Shown one piece after another: positions 1-7,032 of a stretch of DNA of 64,000 bases (the stretch's first letter is position 1; every line of letters begins with the position of its first letter). Below the pieces are notes generated by a model. That model searched no databases. It worked only from the letters and a program-made list of their open reading frames with translations, and had not been told where the DNA came from. The DNA lies in NCBI GenBank assembly GCA_965116935.1, contig OZ220737.1, positions 806,001-870,000 of the forward strand. Reading direction: 5' to 3'. The DNA is from VXYL01 sp965116935 (lineage in GTDB: Bacteria; Pseudomonadota; Gammaproteobacteria; Pseudomonadales; Azotimanducaceae). The translations under genes were made by a program, and so were the position numbers.

Positions 1-16
1 GGGAAGGAGAAGCCAC

Positions 17-844
17 ATGAACGCTGGGCCCATCTATCGCCACATCGAGGTGGAGCCGCTCACGCCCACCATTGGCGCCACGCTGCACGGCGTCGACCTC
101 GCCCGTCCATTGAGCGACGACGCCTTCGAGGAAGTCCACGCCGCCTGGATGGCGCATCAGGTGATCTTCCTGCGCGACCAGCACATCTCGCCCGAGCAGC
201 ACCTCGCCTTCGGGCGCCGCTTTGGGGAACTGCACATCCATCCGGCCGCGCCCTATGCGCACGGCAATCCCGAACTGATGATGATCCACACAGACAAGGA
301 GTCATTCCGGCAGAACGGCGCCGGCTGGCATTCGGACGTCTCAGCCGACGAAGAGCCTCCCCTCGGCAGCATCCTGCATCTCGAGACGGTGCCCAAGCAC
401 GGCGGCGACACGCTGTTCGCCAGCATGTACGAGGCCTACGACACCTTAAGCGAACCCATGCGCACGCTCTTGGGCGGCCTAACCGCCCGGCACGAGTCGG
501 ACTACACGGGCCAATACGGCGACCACAAGCCCCAGCGCGAGTTTCCAAAAGCGTCGCATCCGGTGATTCGCACCCACCCGGTCACTGGGCGCAAGGCGCT
601 GTTCGTCAACGCCGGCTTCACCCGCCGCATCGAGGGGTTGTCACGCACGGAAAGCCGCGCCTTGCTCGACTTCCTGTTCGAGCACATCAAGAACCCGGCG
701 TTCCAGTGCCGCTTCCAATGGCAGCCCCACTCCATCGCGATGTGGGACAACCGCTGCGTCCAACACGTCGCCATCTGGGACTACTACCCCCAAACGCGCA
801 GCGGCATTCGTGTGACGGTGAAGGGAGACAGGCCTTTTCACTAA
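17..844 (+). CDS. TauD/TfdA-family Fe(II)/2-oxoglutarate-dependent dioxygenase
   Basis: 275 aa, the usual length for the TauD/TfdA family, which couples 2-oxoglutarate decarboxylation to hydroxylation of a small organic substrate in the cytoplasm. The iron-binding HxD is visible in GAGWHSD (about residue 110), and the distal His and 2-oxoglutarate-binding Arg lie in the C-terminal stretch WDNRCVQH...RSGIRV (about residues 240-267). The ATG is preceded by AAGGAG at good spacing. Substrate cannot be told from sequence: taurine, other sulfonates, aryloxyacids and carnitine-type substrates are all used by this family. A diverged copy of its last 184 bp lies downstream at 3642-3826, so a paralogue once existed or its 3' end was duplicated. 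Confidence 0.9.
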   Translation: MNAGPIYRHIEVEPLTPTIGATLHGVDLARPLSDDAFEEVHAAWMAHQVIFLRDQHISPEQHLAFGRRFGELHIHPAAPYAHGNPELMMIHTDKESFRQNGAGWHSDVSADEEPPLGSILHLETVPKHGGDTLFASMYEAYDTLSEPMRTLLGGLTARHESDYTGQYGDHKPQREFPKASHPVIRTHPVTGRKALFVNAGFTRRIEGLSRTESRALLDFLFEHIKNPAFQCRFQWQPHSIAMWDNRCVQHVAIWDYYPQTRSGIRVTVKGDRPFH

Positions 845-1047
845 TGCAGCCTTGCCCTGACCAACGGCAGACATCCGAAGTGACCGACTCGTCGGTTCGC
901 CAGGTAGCCGACCGTTGTCAGCGGCGGGGGCAATGTGTCGGGCGTGCGAAAGGGAAGCGTGATGGCGCTTGAGCGGTCCTGCTGGATGCTGTTGGCCTGT
1001 CTGTTTGCCATCATGTCCGTGGGCGAGGATGACGTTGTAGAGGAACG

Positions 1048-1299
1048 ATGAGCGAGTACCTGAAGGATGACTACCCCATGATGATGGATAACCTGGACCC
1101 GAAAGGGCTGAACCAACTGCGTCGAGAGGGGACGCTGGAAGCCCACGTGGAGATGGTGGCGGGCCAAGCACGGCACCTGTTGGATCAGACGCTAGCGAGC
1201 CTGCCGGAGGGACCGGCGAGCCGCCCGATGGCGATGGCGACGGTGCGGGCGTTCATGCGGGAGAGCCTTCCCAACCAAGGCTGGACGTTCCGCGCCTAA
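1048..1299 (+). CDS. small hypothetical protein
   Basis: 83 aa, not recognised. A purine-rich AGAGGAA precedes the ATG, which supports translation. The product is mostly helical and charged in the first half, with a Met-rich start (DDYPMMMDN) and no signal peptide or membrane segment. It stands alone, 200 bp after the dioxygenase, and converges on the two-gene membrane-protein operon. A GC hairpin follows the stop codon. No function is proposed. Confidence 0.5.
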   Translation: MSEYLKDDYPMMMDNLDPKGLNQLRREGTLEAHVEMVAGQARHLLDQTLASLPEGPASRPMAMATVRAFMRESLPNQGWTFRA

Positions 1300-1364
1300 C
1301 GGCGCGTCGGGGAAGGTGTTTTACACCGAGATGGCTCGACGAGGAGGCCGCATATGCATGTGGA

Positions 1365-1904
1365 TCAGCGTGCTCGACCAACCAAGGCGAGTGCATGCGG
1401 CCGGTTTGAGCCCGCTTCGACCATCAGACTTGCCTCGCGCACCTCCGCTCCAAACGAGGACCGCCGAATCCGAGAGACTGCCACGACCAAGTGGAGCACC
1501 GCCCGCGAGAAGCCGCGGAACATGTGCCGATGCACGCGGCTCACCGCACGCTTGGAGATTTCGTCAAGGTGTCGCTTCACGGCCTCGTCCTCAACTTGCC
1601 CTAGCGCCTTCGTCAATGGATCGGATGGGAGACGATCCTTCCAAAGCAGCAGCAGCGCCACGAAGGCGAATCCGGGCAAGTCTGCGGTGCGTATCGCGCC
1701 ATTGAGGAATGTCCGCAACAGTCGATATGCGGGCAGGTCGAACGAGATCCCGTTCTGCCACATGTGGTCGAAGAGCTCATCGCGGATCGTGAACAGGTCT
1801 TCTCGGTATCGGTCGTTTCTGGTCCGGCGGTGCATGAAGGCAGCCGCGAACAGGATCAGTCCCGCCGACAGCCCGATCTGAATCATGGCGGACAGTTCGT
1901 GCAT
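1365..1904 (-). CDS. membrane-anchored hypothetical protein
   Basis: 179 aa from the ATG at 1904. This start is chosen over an upstream in-frame ATG because a perfect AAGGAGG sits just before it. The N-terminus (about residues 5-24) is a single hydrophobic segment followed by a basic HRRTRNDR stop-transfer, with a second hydrophobic stretch around residues 62-75; the rest is charged and helical. It lies 23 bp downstream of another membrane protein on the same strand, so the two are probably co-transcribed. I do not recognise the family. The pair sits in the segment between tauD and its displaced 3' fragment, which suggests accessory DNA. Confidence 0.65.
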   Translation of the reverse strand: MHELSAMIQIGLSAGLILFAAAFMHRRTRNDRYREDLFTIRDELFDHMWQNGISFDLPAYRLLRTFLNGAIRTADLPGFAFVALLLLWKDRLPSDPLTKALGQVEDEAVKRHLDEISKRAVSRVHRHMFRGFSRAVLHLVVAVSRIRRSSFGAEVREASLMVEAGSNRPHALALVGRAR

Positions 1905-1927
1905 TTCTCCGATCCTCCTTGCGGCGG

Positions 1928-2284
1928 TTACTCCTTGAACCCGCTTGATGTGCGATTCGGGTCGATCTTTCGTTCCAACTCCCGATTGCGCTGGTTTTCG
2001 CGCCTTACCGTGCTCTTGCGGAGCCTGCGCTCTCGATACCAAAGCCCAACGGATAGCGCGGCAGCAACGTACGGTAGCGCAACATGCAAGTCGAGGTCGA
2101 TCAGCGCCTGGAAATCGAGCATTGTCTGCTGCCCTGCAAGTGCACGGACAGGTTCAGCGATGCAGAGCCATCCCAGCGCCACGGTGGCGACAGCCCAAAT
2201 GAGGGCGCGGAACGTCCGCAGCCCCTCAATGACGACCACCGCAGACGTTTGGATTTGAGGCGAATCATCGTCGGAAGTAACCAT
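1928..2284 (-). CDS. small membrane protein
   Basis: 118 aa with two hydrophobic segments (about residues 27-45 and 68-85), followed by a strongly basic, Arg-rich tail (YRERRLRKSTVRRENQR) that should stay in the cytoplasm. It is the first gene of a two-gene operon with the membrane protein at 1365-1904. No Shine-Dalgarno sequence is obvious before the ATG. The family is not recognised; the topology would suit an anchor or a sensor, but nothing in the sequence decides between these. Confidence 0.6.
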   Translation of the reverse strand: MVTSDDDSPQIQTSAVVVIEGLRTFRALIWAVATVALGWLCIAEPVRALAGQQTMLDFQALIDLDLHVALPYVAAALSVGLWYRERRLRKSTVRRENQRNRELERKIDPNRTSSGFKE

Positions 2285-2427
2285 TGGTGCACGATTCTAA
2301 TGCATGGCTGGTCGGCAGGCGCAACGAGCCGAAGCGGTCAGAGGTTGAACACGCGCGTCGCGCTTTGCCCAAGAATCCGGCCAAGCGTTCTCCGGATTCG
2401 GCCTTCTGCTTGCTTCGACCAAGACGT

Positions 2428-2471
2428 CAGGTATATTTTCCATTTGGTCGTCTAAACGGAAAATAGACCTG
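2428..2471. promoter_or_regulatory. 44-bp imperfect palindrome abutting the ATPase start
   Basis: Two 14-nt arms, CAGGTATATTTTCC (2428-2441) and GGAAAATAGACCTG (2458-2471), are inverted repeats with a single mismatch. The 16-nt centre is itself partly palindromic. The palindrome ends four bases before the ATG of the AAA/DUF4143 gene, leaving no room for a ribosome-binding site. A dimeric repressor operator overlapping the promoter of a leaderless transcript is the simplest reading (inference). Confidence 0.5.
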
Positions 2472-2475
2472 CGAA

Positions 2476-3603
2476 ATGGTTGAACGACCTGCATGGCGCG
2501 TGCGGCTTGAGGAAGCGTGGCAGCGTCGCTCTGTGGTTTGGCTCTCCGGCGTGCGGCGGGTGGGCAAGACCACGCTGGCTCGCATGTTGCCGGACATCGA
2601 CTATCTCAACTGCGATCTCCCTTCGGTGCGGCGCGCAATGGCGGACCCCGAGCTATTCCTCGGTGGCGTGAACTCGGCGTCTGCGCTCGTGTTTGACGAG
2701 ATCCACCGCCTTGCGGATCCGAGTGGTTTGCTGAAGATCGCCGCGGACGAGCATTCCGAGTTGCGGGTGCTGGCAACAGGCTCCTCGACATTGGCAGCCA
2801 CCGCCAAGTTCCGGGATTCGCTCACCGGTAGGAAGCAGGAGGTGCATCTTTGCCCTGTGCCTTGGAGCGAGTGCGTCGGCGATTTCGGCATTGCCGATCT
2901 AGACCGACGCCTCCTTCATGGAGGATTGCCGGAGCCGTTGCTTGCAGCCGAGCCCGATCCCTCCTTCTTCGCCGAATGGACCGACAGCTTCTACGCCCGC
3001 GACATCCTCGAACTCTTCCACATCCGCAACCGCGAGGGCTTTCTCAACCTGTTCCGTCTGCTCTTGCGTCGCAGTGGCGGGCAGGTCGACTACACCAGTC
3101 TCGCGTCACATTCGGAACTCAGCCGACCCACCGTGAAATCGCACTTGGAAGCGATGCGCATCGCCCATGCCATCCGACTCCTGCGCCCGTTTCACGGCGG
3201 CGGCAAAAGAGAGGTAACCAGCCGACCCAAGTGCTACGCCTTCGACACCGGCTTCGTCGCCTTCGAACGCGGCTGGCGCAGCATCCGCACTGAAGACCGT
3301 GGGCTGCTCTGGGAACACTTGGTGCTCGACGAAATCCTCACTCGGTTCCGCCCGAGCGATGTGTTCTATTGGCAGGACAAGGCCCGTCGCGAGATCGACT
3401 TCGTGATTCGGCGCGGGGGAAGCCGAGTGGACACGGTGGAATGCAAAATCAACCCGGATCGCTTTGATCCAGCAGCAACCGACGTATTCCGCGCCGCGTA
3501 CCCTGACGGCGAGAACTTCATCGTCACCCCACGAGCCGACAGGGCACACCGCATCCGCCGTAGGGAGCTGGAATTCACGGTTTGCTCTGCGGCGGGCATC
3601 TGA
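2476..3603 (+). CDS. AAA-type ATPase with C-terminal DUF4143 domain
   Basis: 375 aa. An N-terminal P-loop NTPase domain has Walker A GVRRVGKTT (about residues 25-33) and a Walker B-like stretch ALVFDEIHR (about residues 74-82). The C-terminal DUF4143 region (about 180-370) ends in the PD-(D/E)XK-like series EIDFVIRR...VECK (about residues 312-330). Proteins of this AAA_14/DUF4143 architecture are common in mobile and accessory DNA and their role is poorly defined. There is no ribosome-binding site, and the ATG lies 4 bp after a long palindrome, so the transcript may be leaderless and autoregulated. It sits between intact tauD and a displaced tauD 3' fragment. Confidence 0.85.
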   Translation: MVERPAWRVRLEEAWQRRSVVWLSGVRRVGKTTLARMLPDIDYLNCDLPSVRRAMADPELFLGGVNSASALVFDEIHRLADPSGLLKIAADEHSELRVLATGSSTLAATAKFRDSLTGRKQEVHLCPVPWSECVGDFGIADLDRRLLHGGLPEPLLAAEPDPSFFAEWTDSFYARDILELFHIRNREGFLNLFRLLLRRSGGQVDYTSLASHSELSRPTVKSHLEAMRIAHAIRLLRPFHGGGKREVTSRPKCYAFDTGFVAFERGWRSIRTEDRGLLWEHLVLDEILTRFRPSDVFYWQDKARREIDFVIRRGGSRVDTVECKINPDRFDPAATDVFRAAYPDGENFIVTPRADRAHRIRRRELEFTVCSAAGI

Positions 3604-3641
3604 CGAACGCCGCATTGACCGGCCCCGGCACGTTTGCCGGC

Positions 3642-3826
3642 CGTGCTCGACTTCCTGTACGAGCACATCAAGAACCCGGCGTTCCAGTACCGCTTCCAAA
3701 TGGCAGCCCCATTCCATCGTCATGTGGGACAACCGCTGCGTCCAACACGTCGCCATCTGGGACTACTACCCGGAAACCCGCAGCGGCATCCGAGTGACGG
3801 TGAAGGGAGATCGGCCCTTCCACTGA
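3642..3826 (+). pseudogene. displaced 3' fragment of a TauD-family dioxygenase
   Basis: About 185 bp matching 661-844 of the intact dioxygenase at roughly 90% identity, same strand, ending at an equivalent stop codon. Most differences fall at silent positions, so the two diverged as coding sequence before this one broke. An extra A (CAAATGG here, CAATGG in the intact gene) shifts the frame. Nothing upstream encodes the missing N-terminal 215 residues. The following roughly 170 bp to 3994 hold no recognisable gene. Confidence 0.85.
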
Positions 3827-3994
3827 GGCGGCCTGGCGGCGACGAAAGGGGAAGTGTACTTTACGTTTGGACGGGCTAACGTAGAGTGCGCTTTCCAAAT
3901 GCTCACTCCAAGGCGTCAGATAGCAAACCGGTCGTCGCATAGCTGCTGGCTGGCCGATTCCGCGCTGGAGGCAGCGGGACAGCCCCATCATGGA

Positions 3995-4573
3995 TCACTC
4001 CTGGAGAGCTCGCAGCATCCGCCACTGTTTGATACGGTCGCGCAAATTTGCCACCTCAGGACAGCGCGAGAAGAACGACTGGCGATTTGCCAATGACGCG
4101 ACTGTCATCTGGCTTCGCCCACCGCCCGGCCGACGACGGTCTCCGTAGGCTTCGAGGAGCGGCGCGAACACGTCCTCTTTGAAGCTCTCGTGACGCCTTA
4201 TCTCTTGCCAAGGGGTGACCAAGTCGTCTCGATAGGCGACGGAGGCGTAGATCTCCACTTCGGGCTCCGCAGGACAGCAAAGGAGCGTGATGTCCTTTGA
4301 CTGGAGGCTGTCCTCCAGATCCCTCATTGCATCGGCGTTGGCTCGATCAGCGTCCGGAAAGAACAACCAAAGATCCATGTGGCCGTAACGCAGGGCGAGT
4401 TCGTCGCGAATCGCGCGAACGGCGTGGTCGTAGCCGCGCAGTCTTGGACTGGTCAGCACGAATACTTTCGCCGATGGCCGCCCTGCTTCTGCCAGCACCA
4501 TCTCCACCACAGGCTTGAGGATGTAGCCGTTGTTCGTGGGGTCTTCCGGGATCACGAGCACGCGAGTGCTCAC
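3995..4573 (-). CDS. TOPRIM-like (DUF4276-like) nuclease partner of the adjacent ATPase
   Basis: 192 aa from a GTG whose GTGA overlaps the stop of the upstream ATPase; this fixes the start and implies translational coupling. The TOPRIM signature is visible: Glu10 in the first strand (VLVIPED), the DxD pair Asp74/Asp76 in FFPDAD, and a downstream acidic PAEPEVE at 101-107. TOPRIM domains bind Mg2+ and cleave or nick nucleic acid. Paired with an SMC/ABC-like AAA ATPase, this matches the general plan of OLD-type and PARIS-type (AriA-AriB) defence modules. The protein is much shorter than AriB, and membership in a named system is not established here. Confidence 0.7.
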   Translation of the reverse strand: MSTRVLVIPEDPTNNGYILKPVVEMVLAEAGRPSAKVFVLTSPRLRGYDHAVRAIRDELALRYGHMDLWLFFPDADRANADAMRDLEDSLQSKDITLLCCPAEPEVEIYASVAYRDDLVTPWQEIRRHESFKEDVFAPLLEAYGDRRRPGGGRSQMTVASLANRQSFFSRCPEVANLRDRIKQWRMLRALQE

Positions 4574-5754
4574 AGGGCGCTTTCCATCCAGCCTTCTACG
4601 AAGAGGTCGGCAAGCTCTTGGTCCGCGACGATGCGCTTGAAGCCCTCGATGTCCACGAGCCGAGTGATAGTGCTCTCCCCAGTGTCGGGGTTGCGGGCAA
4701 AGACGAAGGTTGTCTCGCACTCGTCTGGTTCGAGCCAGGCGACGACCGTGGGCGAGTGGGTTGTCGCCATGATCTGCGTGTAGTTGCCGCCGTTCGCTCG
4801 AAGCATTTCCACCATCGCCCGTACTCGACTTGGATGAAGCCCCTTCTCGATCTCTTCGATGGTCATGACGCCTGGCATTCCCCGCTGGAAAAACGAAGCG
4901 GCGATCGCCGCGAAACGGAGCGTGCCATCGCTCAGTACGGGCGCGGGGAAACGGCGTCCGTGCTCCACGATTGCGAACATCGCTTCGTTCAGGGCACCGC
5001 GGACCACGGCCACATCGTCGACGTCCTGCGGACGGAGTTCCCGCAGCCAGTCGACGTAGGCACTCCTTTCCTCAGTGTTTAGGCGGTCAATCAGTGCCGC
5101 AAAGTTCTCTCCCCGCTCGCCCAACCTGTCTGGAGATGTAGCGCTGGAGTAATCGCGCACAATGGAGGTTGCGGGATCGACATGCTGCATGTTGGCGATC
5201 TGTCCGGCAACTAGATCGAGCTCAGCCTCGTTCCATTGACCGGCGTCCCGATGCCGCAGCTCGACGAGTATCGGTCGGGACTTTTCGACCTGCACCGGTC
5301 TCTCCGACCCGGCACACTCGACATTAAGAACTGGGTCAGCATCCGATTCCGTCGAATGGGTTCGATACACCGTCTGGTCGCCCCAACAAAGCGTCTCCTT
5401 CGTCACGTGGCCGCGGCGAGGTGCGATGCATATGTTGTATCGCCAAGGACTGTCCCTGACGTAGCCAGATACCGTGATCTCGAACGTGCGTGAGCTAGGC
5501 CGGTCACTTTCGAAGCACGCATTTGCGCTACCCCCTCGGATGCCCTCCCACACCTCGTTGGTGGCACTCTTCGGCTTGCCGTCGAGGATTTCCCCAATCG
5601 TGTAGCCGTTGCCTATGCCTTGAAGAACGCGCAGGGCATCAAGGAAGTTGGACTTGCCGCTGCCGTTGGCGCCGACGAGGAGGTTCAGCCCGCCGAGGTG
5701 GAGATCCACCTTGCGGAAGCTCTTGAATCCTTCAATGACGATGTGGGTGAGCAT
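4570..5754 (-). CDS. AAA_21/ABC-type ATPase of a nuclease-linked two-gene module
   Basis: 394 aa from the ATG at 5754, which gives the usual family N-terminus (MLTHIVIEGFKSF). Walker A is GANGSGKS at 28-35, the ABC-like signature LSDGT at about 274-278, Walker B with the catalytic Glu in VMTIEEIEKGLHP at about 295-307, and the switch His in TTHSP at about 331-335. This is the RecF/SMC-like fold of AAA_21 ATPases, which act as sensors or gates for effector nucleases. The downstream TOPRIM gene overlaps by 4 nt. An in-frame ATG nine codons upstream is possible but less conserved in style. The intergenic stretch upstream is too short to show a promoter clearly. Confidence 0.85.
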   Translation of the reverse strand: MLTHIVIEGFKSFRKVDLHLGGLNLLVGANGSGKSNFLDALRVLQGIGNGYTIGEILDGKPKSATNEVWEGIRGGSANACFESDRPSSRTFEITVSGYVRDSPWRYNICIAPRRGHVTKETLCWGDQTVYRTHSTESDADPVLNVECAGSERPVQVEKSRPILVELRHRDAGQWNEAELDLVAGQIANMQHVDPATSIVRDYSSATSPDRLGERGENFAALIDRLNTEERSAYVDWLRELRPQDVDDVAVVRGALNEAMFAIVEHGRRFPAPVLSDGTLRFAAIAASFFQRGMPGVMTIEEIEKGLHPSRVRAMVEMLRANGGNYTQIMATTHSPTVVAWLEPDECETTFVFARNPDTGESTITRLVDIEGFKRIVADQELADLFVEGWMESAL

Positions 5755-5866
5755 GGCTATTCCGGCGAACCCCGTCCTCATTTTGCCCTAATGGAGGGCA
5801 GGTCGCGATAATGTTCGTGCCTTGAAGCGCGACGGAGGGCGGGACGCCTCGCTCTGGAAAGGCCGT

Positions 5867-6949
5867 TCAAAGATTGAACACGCGCAGCGCGTTGTCGCCG
5901 AGAAAACCAGCGAGGCGCTTGCCAGACTCGTGCCTAACAGACTCGCGCATCAGGTCCGCGGCGTCCAAGCGAGAGTCCACGTGCGGATAGTCGCTGCCCC
6001 AGAGGATGTGGTCTTCGCCGACCAAGTCCATCATGGCGCTGATCGTTCGCTCCTCCGGCTCGGCGACGAAGTAGCAGTTGCGGCGGATGTAGTCGCTCGG
6101 GCGTTCGGCCAGCGGCATGGCGGAGAGGGGGCGGAAGAAGTGGTGCTTTTCGTCCAAGCGGTCCATCAGGTAGGCCGCGAAGCCGCAGCCGGCCTCGACG
6201 CTGACGACCTTGAGATTCTCGAAGCGGTCGAAGAGGCCGCCTAGGACCAGGGCGGCGAGTGCGGGGATGAGCTGCCCGGTTGCGCCCAGCGAGAAGCCGA
6301 AGGTGGGGCCCAAGCCAGCCGTGCGCCAGCCGGCGAAGGGGGCTGCGGCGCCGTCGAAGCGGACGATGACGTGCAGGCAGCCGGGGATGCCCGCTTCTTG
6401 GCAGCGCGACCACAGAGCGTCGAAATGGGCGTCGCCCGGGCTCTTGCCGGCGATGGTTTCCGGTGGCACGAACAGGCCCCGGAAGCCGAGCGCGAGGCAG
6501 CGGTCGAGCTCCTTGGCAGCTTCATCCACGTCGTGCCAGTTGACGGTGGCGATGGGCACCACGCGGCCCGGAACGGTCTGGAAGAACTCCGCCTGCCAGG
6601 TGTTGTAGGCGCGGCAGTAGGCAGAAGCGAGATCGACGTCGTCTTCCGGGAACGGCAGGATGCCGATGGTGGGGAACAGCACGCCGCGGTCCACGCCCCA
6701 ACTGTCGAGCAGCTTGGCTCGTTCGTGGGGGTCGTAGCTCGCCGGTGGGCAGCCGTCGATGTAGCGATGCGGTTCGGTGAAAAGCTTGCGGCGGTCGATG
6801 TTGGCGCCGCCGAGGCCAGCGAGCACGCGTTCGAGCACGACTTTCTCGCCGATGATGAGCCGCTCGACGCCGTCCGCCTCCTCGATCCGAATCGCGCGGT
6901 CCCGATAGGCGGGCTCGAGATAGCGTTGCCACAGATCGGCCGGCTCCAT
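5867..6949 (-). CDS. amidohydrolase_2-family metal-dependent hydrolase, start region disrupted
   Basis: 360 aa from the first in-frame ATG. The TIM-barrel family (ACMSD / gamma-resorcylate decarboxylase-like) is recognised from HVIVRFDG, WGSDYPHVDS and the Asp-rich C-terminal half, and usually decarboxylates or hydrolyses aromatic or cyclic substrates. The expected N-terminal metal motif is encoded upstream of this ATG, in the same frame (VIDCDSHV, 6950-6973), but that frame has no ATG/GTG/TTG before an in-frame TAA. A GTG with AAGGA in front of it occurs at 6992 in another frame. One G fewer in the G4 run (minus strand, 6987-6990) would join it to the gene. Either a frameshift has occurred or the read has an error. 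Confidence 0.8.
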   Translation of the reverse strand: MEPADLWQRYLEPAYRDRAIRIEEADGVERLIIGEKVVLERVLAGLGGANIDRRKLFTEPHRYIDGCPPASYDPHERAKLLDSWGVDRGVLFPTIGILPFPEDDVDLASAYCRAYNTWQAEFFQTVPGRVVPIATVNWHDVDEAAKELDRCLALGFRGLFVPPETIAGKSPGDAHFDALWSRCQEAGIPGCLHVIVRFDGAAAPFAGWRTAGLGPTFGFSLGATGQLIPALAALVLGGLFDRFENLKVVSVEAGCGFAAYLMDRLDEKHHFFRPLSAMPLAERPSDYIRRNCYFVAEPEERTISAMMDLVGEDHILWGSDYPHVDSRLDAADLMRESVRHESGKRLAGFLGDNALRVFNL

Positions 6950-7032
6950 GACATGGGAGTCGCAGTCGATGACGGTACCGTGAGCGCCCCACGCCGTTCC
7001 TTAGGCTGGCCTTGCCGCGAGGCGCTAAGCCC

